NCBI GenBank assembly: GCA_027946555.1 | Contig: JAPEVC010000080.1 | Location: 78,086-142,085 of the forward strand | DNA length: 64,000 nt | Reading direction: 5' to 3' | Source: Gnomoniopsis sp. IMI 355080 | Taxonomy: Eukaryota > Ascomycota > Sordariomycetes > Diaporthales > Gnomoniaceae | Shown: positions 11,241 through 21,958 of the stretch, one piece after another | Layout of the letters: every line of letters starts with the position of its first letter | Numbering within the stretch: the first letter of the stretch is position 1 | The notes under the pieces: model-generated | Seen by the model: only the letters and a program-made list of their open reading frames with translations | Database searches by the model: none | Told to the model about the DNA's origin: nothing | Program-made: the position numbers and the translations under genes

Positions 11241-11923
11241 ATGGCTTCTCTCCGAACACATCAGGCAGCTCGTGTGCTGCGAGCTGTCTCATCACGGGCT
11301 CCTCAGCTCACCATTCGCCGCTACGAAAGCTCCTCCATCGTCAAGGGCCTGCAACCCGCCCACGAGCAGCCTCTCGAGCCCGGGTCGGGATCAGCGTCCA
11401 AGAATCAGCCTGATTATGGTGTACACATCGACAAAGCTACCTCGTAATACTCCCCGCCTGTCAGCTTCCTCCGAGCTCCCCTAGCTGACATTCTGCATCC
11501 AGCACATTTACCCCCGTCCCCAAGCGCGTCCTCGATGGCTCCGAGCCTGGCGTCGCTCTCCCCGCTGCCGTTCTTTCTGGCGCGCCTATCGAGTTGCAGG
11601 CACGCACGGTGCGCATCTACAAGAAGGCCAAGCCAGCCACGCAGTCAGGTGACTGGCAATCGAAGAAGTGGCGGATGGACTGGGACGTGCTGGCCAAGGG
11701 CCACCGATGGGAGAATGAGCTGATGGGGTGGCAGAGCTCGGGTGATTTCATGCAGGGTACACACCTGAATTTCAAGAGCAAGGAGGATGCGATCAGGTTT
11801 GCGGAGAAGCAGGGATACGAGTATTTCGTGCAGGAGCCCAACGAGAGAAAATTTGTGCCAAAGGCGTATGCGAACAACTTCTTGTACAGCCCGGGCAAGT
11901 TGAAGCATATCCGAACGAAGTAG
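11241..11923 (+). CDS. NADH:ubiquinone oxidoreductase 21 kDa subunit (NDUFS4 type)
   Basis: Two exons, 11241-11443 and 11503-11923, give 207 residues. This is the accessory complex I subunit of the ETC_C1_NDUFS4 family in the matrix arm. The N-terminus (MASLRTHQAARVLRAVSSRAP) is Arg/Ser/Ala-rich and lacks acidic residues, as expected for a mitochondrial presequence. The conserved block starts near ARTVRIYKKAKPATQSG, followed by WRMDWDVLAKGHRWENELMG, then a family-typical segment around FKSKEDAIRFAEKQGYEYFV, and ends YSPGKLKHIRTK. The intron (11444-11502) splits a serine codon. ATP17 lies divergently upstream. The alternative-oxidoreductase gene NDE1 in the same window is a separate entry point to the same respiratory chain. 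Confidence 0.94.
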
Positions 11924-12946
11924 ATGATGGGGTTGGGATGCAAGTACGCGGTCTGGAGACAGGGTGTACATATTTGATAAACGGACAAGCAATTCCTGAC
12001 AACTTTCAATCTTGACAATCAAGCATCCGAAGCACGATTTTTGACAGCTCAGTAGCAGACCAATTCATGGAGTTTAATGGACGTACCATCGACGGAGAGC
12101 AACAACATAAATCATGCCATCGACATCGGAGACAATCGAAAGAGGATGCTGCTCTTGCGCTCGGTATAAGGCAGTCAACCCTAACCAGTTCCACGCATCA
12201 ACCCGGTTGGCGGGAGGGATACTCAAAACTGGCCACCTTGACAGTGAAATCGGGGAGATAATACAGACAAGTTCGCAGAAAGATTATGTCCAAGGAATTG
12301 GAAAGCTGAGCAGCCGTGTACGCTGTCGTTCAGAGAGTGGTCAAGACGTTTTATTAACGGCATGGTACTTTTGGATACCGTAACTAGAACGCAAATGGAG
12401 ACATGCAAGGACAGATTCTTCGACCAGACTGACCGTCCCCACGGACCAGAATAAGATGGACGAAAGGTGCTCCGCAGCCTCAGAGCTGGTCTTCCAGACC
12501 TGACGACACTGAGCAGAAATGATAGGACAGAAAATGTCCGTCACAGGCGTATTTAGGTGGAGTCTTGCGTATATCTTTTGGGTATGAACCCAACGCAGTA
12601 GCATAATTCATATTTCATGCAACAGTCCTGTTTTACCTGCTGTTCATGCTATTCCGCCTTGCCCCTGTCCAACGCCGAGGGTATTTCCCTTCACGCTCTT
12701 TGAATAACAAAATCGCTCCCGTAACCAGTAGGCCTAAACGCCAAGTACAAAACAAGTGAGAAGTAAGTCGATGCAACTTCGACGAGAAAGAAAATTACAC
12801 CCTTCGCACGCACTCGGTGATGTGCCTGCCTCATTCGATGGCAATTGGGATCATACTAAGTCGCCACCAATGGCTCAGAGCCGTTTTCATGGCCAGCGAT
12901 ATCCTCCCCATCCAGGCCAGTTGGGAGCATACCAAGTGGGAGCATA
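11924..12946. other. Convergent intergenic region
   Basis: No gene seen between the NDUFS4-type gene (+) and GID8 (-). The right end contains a duplicate of the GID8 coding tail (12852-12920) and a short 15-bp direct repeat beside it. Confidence 0.55.
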
Positions 12947-13011
12947 CTAAGTCGTCACCATTGGCTCAGAGCCGTTTTCATGGCCAGCAATGTCCTCGCC
13001 ATTCAGACCAA
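12852..13011. repeat. Imperfect tandem duplication of GID8 3' coding end
   Basis: Two copies of about 69 bp, 12852-12920 and 12943-13011, lie 91 bp apart and differ at roughly a dozen or fewer sites. The right copy is the real end of GID8, including its TAG. Read in the matching frame, the left copy still codes DGEDIAGHENGSEPLVAT plus TAG, against NGEDIAGHENGSEPMVTT plus TAG in the gene. Between them lies a short direct repeat of TATGCTCCCA(A/C)(C/T)TGG on the minus strand. Confidence 0.85.
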
Positions 13012-14267
13012 AGTCCAAGCGGGCAGGTAGGTCCTTCCTAGCGCTTCGCGCTGAGTCCTCAGCCCATGTTCGGACCTTGACAAGCTGTCGGATAGCTGCC
13101 TCCCGACGCTTGGTCTGGCGGAACACGATCGCCTTGTTGACCTTGTCCGCGACCTCCATGCGAAGATCAGGATGGAGAAGAGCCTGTTGCTCAGACCTAA
13201 GCTCGTGGCGTGGGTAGAGGAACAGAGCCATGGTCTTCTCGAGATCTTCCAGGAACTCGGGATGTCTGGGCGCACGAGGACCAAGCTGTTCTGAAGCAAA
13301 TTTGATAGCTGCGATAGTGTTGGCATTATCCCCGTCGCCACAGTTGCGAATGAGCTCAATAAGCTGCAGTCGCAGGAGGGCGAAATGGAGGCGAGCATCC
13401 TGATCCAGGATCTATTCCACCAGTCAGCACGAAGAATCGAGAATGATCTGGCATGTTATGACAAGGATGTACAAGGTGATGCTCATTGAAAGGTGGTTGT
13501 TTATCATCAGCGGCCAAATGGCCATAAGCGTGGTGCATGTAAACTCGTGTTCTAATCATTGTGCTGGGACGCATTGAGAAAAGTGGATTTGTGGTAAACA
13601 CACCTGTGGATCGAGTTCGTTGAGAAGCTCAATGGCCTCCTGAATGTCTCCCTGGTGAATCGAGTTCCTGATCTGCTGGCGAGCCTTGATAGCAGGGTCC
13701 TCTTGCCGAGGAGACAAGTTGGCCTCTTTGGAAAATTTGGCGGCTGCCAGAGGATAACCCTCCATGGTCAAGTAGTCCAAGATGAGGTTGTTGATGTCGC
13801 TGATAACGTCCGTCAGTCATCTCGTTGATCAAATTGGCATGAGTGTGATAATGACAGTGTGTTTGGGTTGTCAGAGGCAAAATAGATAAAATATTCGTTT
13901 TTCCACATGGTAATTGTTCGGAGAGATTCCCATTGAAGTTTTGATCATCATAAAACCCGGTGAAGGAGAAAGTCCATCTTGAGGGCGGAAAGTGAGAAGA
14001 GAAAGTTTCAGCAACTGACCTTTTGGGGGCTTTGGTCTCCATAACCCGAGACTCAAAGGGGTGACGGACCGGCGTCGCGGTAGAAGCTGTTGACGTCTGT
14101 CGCGTAATGAATCAGTACACTCCTCTATCTCATGCAAAATGTCAGGCGTTGCATCGTACCATGTCGCCAAACTTGTATCTGAAGGTCGCGGCTAAGTTCG
14201 CCCAGAATGCCAGGTCATCGGAGCCGGGTGGGTGGAAGTCAAGCGCGGGAGGCCCACCAGAAGACAT
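12947..14267 (-). CDS. GID8: GID8-type LisH/CTLH subunit of the GID/CTLH ubiquitin ligase
   Basis: Four exons on the minus strand: 14267-14160, 14096-14020, 13799-13604 and 13411-12947, giving 281 residues. In yeast Gid8 is a scaffold subunit of the GID E3 ligase that degrades gluconeogenic enzymes; the animal homologue is TWA1. A LisH motif (DINNLILDYLTMEGYPLAAA, about 62-90) is followed by a CTLH segment (KARQQIRNSIHQGDIQEAIE) and the CRA domain (ARLHFALLRLQLIELIR ... HPEFLEDLEKTMALFLYP). The first 60 residues are low complexity and specific to this lineage. All introns are GT-AG and phases fit. The last codons are duplicated just downstream. It is divergent from the uridine kinase gene. 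Confidence 0.92.
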
Positions 14268-14946
14268 ACGCCTAGAGCGCTGGTAACATTGATACTGACA
14301 GAAATGAATCCGTACAGCTGAGCTGCTGTCCGGGTGATGGAATGTTGATGAAGTTTGTTTGTGTGGTGGTTGTTTGGTGTGATGAAGGAAGGTTGAAATG
14401 ACGAAGGCAAGCTTTGTTGAAAAAGAGAAGAGCCTGCGTTGGGCCCACCCACTATTAGTTTGGACCCCGCCAGAGCCGCTTACTGGGGCTGCGAACAAAG
14501 CCACACTTGGATATCCAAGCGCACCAGCCACAGGACCCCGACCTCGACTTAGGGGTAGAGCGATTTGCTCCACAACGCTTTAGGTCAACTAAAGTTTTCG
14601 GACTGAGCAAAGGTGAGGGCATCCAGCTCTCAAAATGGCGGGTTGCTGAAGATGATAAGCATCGTTCTTTTTTGCGGGTCTATTGTCTCCACTCATACGG
14701 TCTTTAGCGAATCCGGAGGGTGTCTAGTAGGCTGGTCGTGTGACCCAAAGTGACAGAGTTGACCGGTTACACATCTCTTCACAGGCGCCCTCGGGTAAAT
14801 ATTCGAAATCAAACAATAATAGATGGCAAGGCTTACCTTTCATACAGCAGTTCAGATTTCCAAGGGAGGTAACGGTTCTTCCCACAAAATCCTATCATAG
14901 GGGTAAATTTGACGACCTTGTCAGAAAAGGCGACCGGGTCACCAGT
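14268..14946. other. Divergent promoter region GID8 / uridine kinase
   Basis: A 679-bp gap between two outward-pointing starts. No gene or clear motif seen. The frame of the uridine kinase first exon stays open upstream to 14740, but that extra stretch does not resemble the family. Confidence 0.5.
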
Positions 14947-16644
14947 ATGGATCCTGAACTGGCTGTCAACACCATCGCCAAGAGGGCACACTACTCTCCA
15001 CCATGGGCAGATGTCAGTCTCATAGGAATAGCAGGTAGCTCCGGTTCTGGAAAGAGCACACTGTCCAAAGCTATTGTGAACAAGCTGAATCTCCCATGGG
15101 TTGTCATTCTATCTATGGTAGGTATGCTGGATGTTGACGGATTTGCACGCGCGGCAGCTGACCCTAAGTGCTTAGGATTCATTCTATAAGACCTTGGATG
15201 CGGAGGGCTCCCGAAAGGCATTTCTCAACGAGTACGATTTCGATTCTCCGGATGCTATCGACTTCGATAAGCTGGTCGAATGTCTACGGGATTTGAAAGC
15301 TGGGTACGTCGACGAGCACTGGCCATCTCGAGTTCTCCAGCATTTCAGTGACTTATCATACGGTGCTGCAGCAAGCGCGCCGAGATCCCCATCTATTCAT
15401 TCGAGAAGCACCAACGCATGGACAAGACAACTTCTATTTACTCGCCTCATGTCCTGATCGTAGAAGGAATCTTTGCGTTATACGACCCGAGAGTACTTGA
15501 TCTTTTGGACATGAAGGTAAGAAGCTGCATCATTTGTTTGCTATCGGCATCGTTACTTACGGATACATAGATCTTTTGTGAAGCCGATGCAGATACTTGT
15601 CTCTCCAGAAGAATCTTGAGAGACGTCGAAGACCGCGGCCGAGATGTGGAGGGTGTGATCAAGCAGTGGTTCATGTGGGTGAAACCAAATTTTGAGAAGG
15701 TGAGCTAGGTGTTGCGCAACTGTTTCCGGAACTTCTCTAATGCTCGTCACAGTTTGTCGATCCGCAGCGAAAGAATGGCGATATTATTGTACCAAGGGGT
15801 GTTGAGAACTTGGTTGCAATCAGTACGTGACTTCTGGTTCCGCGAGACAGTACGAGCTGACAATCTTGGCAGCCATGGTCGTGCAGTTCATCGAGCAAAA
15901 ATTACTCGAGAAATCGCGTCATCACCGAACGGCTTTATTGCAACTGGAAATACAGGCACAGTCGGAACCGCTAAGTAACAAGGTGGTAATACTCGAGGCC
16001 ACCCCACAACTCCAGGTCATGAATACGATTATCAAAGACATCGACACCTCTTCAGAAGACTTCATATTCTACTTTGACCGGCTGGCTGCCCTCATAATTG
16101 AGCAGTAAGCAACTACCTCACGCTGGATTGATGCAACAGCCAAGCTAATCGTTGCAAAAGAGCATTGAACAACGTCCGCTTCTCATCGCAAACGGTCGTG
16201 ACACCTGTCGGAACCCAATATCATGGCCTTAAACCCGAGGGCGAGGTATCAGCAGTGCTTCTGCTCCGTGGCGGAGCTGCTTTTGAGACAGGCTTGAAGC
16301 GGGTAATACCTGACTGTCGATCCGGCCGGATTCTCATCCAGTCCAGTCTACAAACCGGAGAGCCCGAGTTGCACTACAACCGGCTTCCCGACAACATCGA
16401 GAATCATGAGAGTGTTCTTGTACTTGATGCACAGATGTCGAGTGGCGGATCCGCTTTGATGGCAATACAAGTTCTTGTGGATCATGGTGTCAAACAGGAC
16501 AGAATTGTCCTTGCAACGTACTCTGCGGGCCGCCTGGGTCTCCACCGTCTTACGGCTGTTTTCCCAGATATCGCAGTGGTTGTTGCAAAGATTGTACCTG
16601 ACATCGAGGACAGGTGGGTGGAGAAGAGGTATTTCAGATGTTGA
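14947..16644 (+). CDS. URK1: Uridine kinase with C-terminal UPRT-like domain
   Basis: Seven exons: 14947-15117, 15176-15303, 15372-15516, 15571-15699, 15753-15822, 15873-16104 and 16161-16644, giving 452 residues. It phosphorylates uridine/cytidine to UMP/CMP in pyrimidine salvage. The P-loop GIAGSSGSGKST is near 26-37, and further kinase blocks are DSFYKTLD, EIPIYSFEKHQR, HVLIVEGIFALYD and ADTCLSRRILRDVEDRGRD. The C-terminal half is a uracil phosphoribosyltransferase-like fold with QALNNVRFSSQTVVTPVGTQYHG and the PRPP-type loop VLDAQMSSGGSA; in many eukaryotic uridine kinases this part is thought to be regulatory rather than a full transferase. I start at MDPELAVNTIAKRAHYSPPW because the open upstream part has no family likeness. 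All six introns are GT-AG with consistent phase. Confidence 0.93.
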
Positions 16645-17395
16645 TGTTTTGACAAGGTGGCTCCTGGGATACTCTGGCATTGGGTTTGCATAGTTGGCAT
16701 TTTGCATTAGCGAGATCTGAGTTCAAAATCCAATTCATAGCGACTACGTCTGAGCCATGTATGGATGAGCAACCATTTCCGAACCGAACGAGCCGATGGG
16801 GCCGCTCGCAAAAAGTCGGGAATCGAGCCTCGCCGGTGGTCGGCCAACGTTTTGGTGGGAACTCCCGTAACGGAAAGCAGACTTTTATGTGGCGCAAGAG
16901 GGGCATTGAAATCCAGAATGCCCTGACAATTTTTCAGATGACGACTTGAAGTTTTTGGAAAGTACCAGTTTATATGCTCTTGAAGCCAGTCCTTCATGGA
17001 CGCCACGAGCGGGCTACTGTAGCGATGTAGGACACATCTAGGTCAGGCCAAGGAATCACTGCGCCCACGCGCATATCTGCTGTCTGCGGCTCATGATATG
17101 AGTGGGCCCTGACCTTGGAACCCTGCGGTGGAACGATGACGCACTTGGGCCGTCAAGGACAAGGGGCAAGCTTCCAGGGGCGCGGCAAGCTATTTCGTGT
17201 ACGGGAAGTCATTGATATGTGCTCGACCGCCATCAACAAGTTTCCATTTTCCTTTCGGGCCGGTCTGAAAGTCTGGATCCCCCCTCAAGTATTTTACTCT
17301 TGGTTCGTCGTTGGCCACGACATGTCGCAGAATCCTTAATTTCAACCCAATCCTCTCAAGCCGGTCTTCAATCGTTCTCACCGCGACGTTGCACG
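16645..17395. other. Intergenic region URK1-NDE1
   Basis: No gene seen in 751 bp between two tandem plus-strand genes; it presumably holds the URK1 3' end and the NDE1 promoter. The NDE1 frame is open back to 17219, but the extension is not presequence-like. Confidence 0.5.
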
Positions 17396-19555
17396 ATGAC
17401 CTCGCAGTCCTGCCTCGGTCAACTGGCTGCACGCGTTGGGCGGCAGCGTAGCTTGCTTTCTCCTCGGCGCTCCCTGTGCTCTCCAAAAATACAGACTCGA
17501 AGTACTCTACAAACACGATACAAGTCTGGGACGACTCGGCCTGGAGCTGCACAAACCGCTTCCCAGAGATCCATATCCTACTCCCTCGACTTCCGACGCC
17601 GGCCTTCGGGACTCTACACGCCGAATACGAGTTTTCGATCTCTTCACGGAAAGCCGTTACCCCAAAGAGACTCATGGTTTCTCAATTTTGCGTATCGCAG
17701 CCTCGCAGTTCTGGGCAGCGGTGTGGCCGTCGTGGCAGTGGCGTTTGGAGCCTTCTTCATCTACGATGCATCAACATACAGCGAAGGTGCTGTCACATCC
17801 GAGATCCATGTGTCTCCCCTAGCTCTCAACCCTCGAAGGGGCGGGCCCAAGAACTTGCCCATAGCAGAGGTGCTCATAGACGACGACGAGTGTGAAGAAA
17901 GCTTGGAGAGGAAAAATAAGCCCCGGCTTGTTATCCTGGGAGGCGGATGGGGTGGTGTGGCGCTCTTGAAAGAATTGAACCCGGACGACTATCATGTCAC
18001 CGTGATCTCCCCTGCCAACTACTTCCTCTTCACGCCAATGCTACCATCTGCCACTGTTGGAACACTGGAGATGAAGTCACTGACCGAGCCGATCCGAAGG
18101 ATTTTATCAAGAGTCAGCGGTCACTTCATCAGAGCCAAGGCCGAAGACGTCTGCTTCTCGGAGCGTCTTGTCGAGATCTCTCAAGTTGATGCGTCAGGTA
18201 AAGAGCAGCACATGTATGTGCCATACGACAAATTGGTTATCGCGGTCGGATCACAGACAAATCCTCATGGTGTGAAGGGGCTAGAGAATTGCTTCTTCTT
18301 GAAAGACATCAGAGACGCGCGCAAGATCCGAAACCAAGTAATACAGAACCTTGAGCTGTCTTGTCTGCCTACGACCTCGGACGAGGAGCGGAGGCGGCTT
18401 CTCTCTTTCGTCGTCAGCGGTGGTGGCCCAACAGGAGTTGAGTTTGCTGCGGAGCTGTACGACCTTCTAAACGAGGATCTGACGAAGCACTTTCCGAAAC
18501 TGCTGCGAAACGAAATTTCAGTACATTTGATCCAAAGCCGTGGGCACATTTTGAACACATATGACGAGGCTGTCTCAAAGTATGCTGAGGAGCGATTCAA
18601 CCGAGACGGTATAAACGTGCTCGTAAATTCGCGAGTCGGTGAAGTACGGCCAGACAGCATCATTTTCTCACAAAAGGGTCCGAACGGAGAGACAGTCACC
18701 AAGGAGCTACCCATGGGTTTCTGTCTGTGGTCAACCGGTGTCTCCCAAACCGACTTTTCCCAAAGACTAGCCGACAAACTCGGTGACTTTCAAAACAATC
18801 GCCATGCGCTGGAGACTGATACACATCTCCGCCTCGGCGGCGCACCCTTAGGCGATGTTTACGCTATCGGTGATTGCTCGACTGTCCAGAATAACGTCAC
18901 GGATAGCATCGTGACGTTTCTACGAGGCGTGGCGTGGAAACAAGGCAAAGACCCGGAGAATCTGGAGCTTCGTTTCGATGACTGGCGATCTGTCGCTGCG
19001 CAGGTGAGGCGCAAATTTCCGCAAGCCGTCAATCACCTGAAGCGCCTCGACAAGCTTTTTGCCGAGTTTGATAAGGACCAATCTGGCACGCTCGACTTTG
19101 GCGAGCTTCGGGAGCTGCTCAAGCAAATCGACAGCAAATTGACCTCATTGCCTGCGACCGCGCAGCGTGCGCACCAGCAGGGCCAGTACCTCGCGCATAA
19201 GTTCAACAAGATGGCGCATGCTGCGCCTGGTCTGCAAGCGAATGATATACGGGATGGCGACCTGGATGATGCTGTGTATAAGGCGTTTGAGTACCGTCAT
19301 CTTGGAAGTTTGGCGTACATTGGAAACTCTGCTGTATTCGACCTCGGTGGAGGGTGGAACCTGAGTGGTGGGCTCTGGGCAGTGTATACTTGGCGAAGCG
19401 CGTACTTTGCGCAAAGTGTAAGCTTCCGGACGAGAATGCTGCTCATGATGGACTGGACGAAGCGTGGACTCTTCGGAAGAGGTGAGCATAATAAGTTCCC
19501 ACTTTCTTCATGCAAAAAGGATACTGACTGGCCTGCAGATCTGATGAGTTACTAA
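17396..19555 (+). CDS. NDE1: External alternative NAD(P)H dehydrogenase with EF-hand
   Basis: Exon 1 is 17396-19481 and exon 2 is 19539-19555, giving 700 residues. It is a type II (rotenone-insensitive, non-pumping) NAD(P)H:ubiquinone oxidoreductase. One dinucleotide fold, LVILGGGWGGVALL, is near 175-190 and the second, FVVSGGGPTGVEFAAEL, near 335-350; family motifs NYFLFTPMLPSATVGT and VYAIGDCSTVQ are present. A canonical 12-residue EF-hand loop DKDQSGTLDFGE (about 559-570) is inserted in the C-terminal part, which is the layout of the Ca2+-dependent external enzyme described as NDE1 in Neurospora. The N-terminus is Arg/Ser-rich, followed by a membrane segment (SLAVLGSGVAVVAVAFGAFF), fitting anchoring in the inner membrane facing outward. 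The 57-bp terminal intron is in frame with no stop; splicing gives the conserved-looking end GLFGRDLMSY. Confidence 0.94.
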   Translation: MTSQSCLGQLAARVGRQRSLLSPRRSLCSPKIQTRSTLQTRYKSGTTRPGAAQTASQRSISYSLDFRRRPSGLYTPNTSFRSLHGKPLPQRDSWFLNFAYRSLAVLGSGVAVVAVAFGAFFIYDASTYSEGAVTSEIHVSPLALNPRRGGPKNLPIAEVLIDDDECEESLERKNKPRLVILGGGWGGVALLKELNPDDYHVTVISPANYFLFTPMLPSATVGTLEMKSLTEPIRRILSRVSGHFIRAKAEDVCFSERLVEISQVDASGKEQHMYVPYDKLVIAVGSQTNPHGVKGLENCFFLKDIRDARKIRNQVIQNLELSCLPTTSDEERRRLLSFVVSGGGPTGVEFAAELYDLLNEDLTKHFPKLLRNEISVHLIQSRGHILNTYDEAVSKYAEERFNRDGINVLVNSRVGEVRPDSIIFSQKGPNGETVTKELPMGFCLWSTGVSQTDFSQRLADKLGDFQNNRHALETDTHLRLGGAPLGDVYAIGDCSTVQNNVTDSIVTFLRGVAWKQGKDPENLELRFDDWRSVAAQVRRKFPQAVNHLKRLDKLFAEFDKDQSGTLDFGELRELLKQIDSKLTSLPATAQRAHQQGQYLAHKFNKMAHAAPGLQANDIRDGDLDDAVYKAFEYRHLGSLAYIGNSAVFDLGGGWNLSGGLWAVYTWRSAYFAQSVSFRTRMLLMMDWTKRGLFGRGEHNKFPLSSCKKDTDWPADLMSY

Positions 19556-19998
19556 TAAAGAGCATTGCGAAACGATAATTGCGACCTTTGCGGCATACAC
19601 AGAGCATGGCGTACCGGTAGTACAAGAAAAGGGGCGCGGAGGATCATGCAATCCGACTTTTTCTGTGGGCCGTGATTGACGTTTGGCGTTCATCTGGTCG
19701 GACAATATCGAGATTCACCTTTGCAGAAAATGAACAAAATACCTTTTTTGCTAACTGGGCTTTCTTTTGCTGGATGCTCAGACCACAACCCCTACAAAGT
19801 GTTCGCAAGCTTGCCTTAGCATGTGCGTAGTCGAGGTGTGGGAATGGTGCTGCTCTTCCCAGCTCAGACATTGATGTTTTGCATCATGTTGGCAGACAAA
19901 ATTTCTATGGTCCGTTCAAACAGTCGAGCATTGTAAGAAGGCAAAGCGTTGCCGCGTCAGGGCTTGAAGCCACCAGACCACGCCGTGTATTGAAGCAT
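19556..19998. other. Convergent intergenic region NDE1 / NOP53
   Basis: No gene or motif seen in 443 bp between the 3' ends of two convergent genes. Confidence 0.5.
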
Positions 19999-21422
19999 CT
20001 ATAACTTTTCGATATCGAAGTCCTTGTGTGTCCACTTCTCCGTGAACTTGACCTTAGCCTGCTTGTGGAAAGGTCTGTTCTGCCTGGCCTCCAACTTGCC
20101 TCTCACCAGCAAACTTCTATACCTATCCTTCAACAGGTTGCCCTCCGGCTTCAATAGCCGCAAAGAGTCTTGCAACTCATCTGGTAGAAGAAGCTCCAAG
20201 TCTTTCTCGGGTAATTTGTATTTCCCCAGCTGTTTTCGCCGCAAGTCCTCGTCGTCGCCCTCATCCTCCCCATCACTCATCTCCATCTTTTGTACAGCCA
20301 GCGCCATGCGCCGCTGCTCCACCTCCTCGGTAAGCTCTTTGATTCGTTTGGCTTGCTCTTCCTTCTTCCGCATCATCGCCTCGTGCTTCAGCCGCCCCTC
20401 GTCCGCCTTGCGCCGCTTGGCCCTGTTCCGCTGCGCAGGCGTCTTGCGCTTCGGCCGCTTGACATTGATGGCCTCTGCCTCGCTCAGGCCCTCCCACGCA
20501 CTGTCCTCATCCCATTCCGACAACTCAACCTTGGCCTCGGCGGCTTCGGCCTCGGCTGCAGAGCGTGCAGAGGCTTCTTGACGGAGCCGGTCAGCTTCCT
20601 CAGCTTCCTGACGCCTGCGTTCCGCCTCGACAGCCTTTTCGCTCTCGCGCTCTAGCCGCGTCATGTAATCGGTCACCACAGGGTTGTAGCTGTAGCCGCC
20701 GTCAGGCTTCTTGACGGCAGGAACGGACTTGCCATTGGCAGCAAGTGTGACGGGTTTCTTGGCCAGGGTAGATGGGGCTTTGGCTTTGGGTGGCTCAGCT
20801 ATCCATTCGTTCTTCATTTGAGTCTTGACATCCGATGATGGAGCAGCGGCAGCTGGCTCAACGGCCCATGGGTCGTAGGTTGCGTCGGTGATTGCAACTG
20901 TCTCCGAGTGGTGGCCGTCGGCGACCTTCTTTATACGGGCAAGCTCCTTTTTCGTTACATATTTGCTTGTGCGCTGGCGCTTCTCGGGGACGACGCCGTC
21001 GGTGGTCTTGTCTCCAGGTCGCTTCCTGCTTGAGACTGCTGGGACGACGGATCGTGCGAAAATGATTTCGTCCGCTTTAAGGCCCTTGACCTTGGGGACC
21101 CTCTTGGTGTTGGCGGCGTCGCCGGCGGTGTCGACGATGAAGAGGTCGTCAGCTGTCTTTTCAGCGATGACACCGCTGTTTTACAGTCAATACAGGTTGT
21201 TACGTTGAGAAGGATGTCATGTTCCTACCCTTGAATAATTTCCTCGTTCAGGTCCTCGAGACCCTTCTGCACGTCGGTCACATCGACATTCTTTCTCCAG
21301 GCTTTCTTGCCTTTTCGAGACGGCTGACTGTGCTGCTGAGGGGCATTGGGATTGCCCGTTTGGCCTCTGAGGACGGGCATGTTTGGCGACTGACCGAAAT
21401 TGTCGTGTTGTACAGGATTCAA
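19999..21422 (-). CDS. NOP53: Ribosome biogenesis protein NOP53 (GLTSCR2 family)
   Basis: Exon 1 is 21422-21229 and exon 2 is 21175-19999 on the minus strand, giving 456 residues from the first ATG or 442 if the second ATG (21380, MPVLRGQ...) is used; the second fits homologues better. It acts in nucleolar 60S maturation, where in yeast it recruits the exosome cofactor Mtr4 to 7S pre-rRNA. Family blocks are QPSRKGKKAWRKNVDVTDV near the start, ADDLFIVDT, DGGYSYNP in the middle, long basic/acidic helices (RPKRKTPAQRNRAKRRK), and a C-terminal basic end EARQNRPFHKQAKVKFTEKW. The last residues DFDIEKL and the charged coiled-coil composition match the family. The intron (21228-21176) is short. It is divergent from YPT6. 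Confidence 0.92.
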
Positions 21423-21958
21423 AAGTAGGGAGTGACAGTTTCACTGCTCAGAGGAGATATCGCTGTTTGATGATTGATAGGTGTCAGCGGCCCGACCTAA
21501 TCGACCAAACGGAGAGCCAAATCTTCTTGGGGAAAAAAAATCAAAGCCTTATCGCGATAGCGACCCTTGTCCTGTGGGGCGCAGGCTTGGTCTCTGGCTA
21601 GTGGTTGGTAGGGGCTATCCCTGCTGGCCTCCGCATGCTCAATGGGTCCCTCCGACGTGGTGTGAAAGGAGCACTGGAGAATCGTGGATACCGCGGCCCT
21701 CGAAGACAACACACACACCGTCACTTTCGTCCCGAGTCAACCTTTCTCTGACCAAGCTGTCCAGAACCGGAGTGCCCTGATATTTCTCTCCAGCATATTC
21801 CTTCTCGAAAAAACACTCGTGAACCTGCCTCAAGTTGCGACAGACGCAAGGACATATTCGGCCAGCTTCCAGGGTCCTCTTGTTGGCTCCCAACGTCACG
21901 AGCGTTACGGCTTGACTTTCACCTCGAACTGATAGCAATCCTCACCACCACCGACACA
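21423..21958. other. Divergent promoter region NOP53 / YPT6
   Basis: No gene seen in 536 bp; a shared upstream region between two outward-facing starts. Confidence 0.5.

Noticed and set aside
14740..14946. N-terminal extension of the uridine kinase frame
   Set aside because: The added residues lack similarity to uridine kinases and to a targeting peptide; the family starts at the later ATG.
17219..17395. Longer NDE1 start
   Set aside because: The extension is not needed, and the later ATG gives a normal Arg/Ser-rich presequence.
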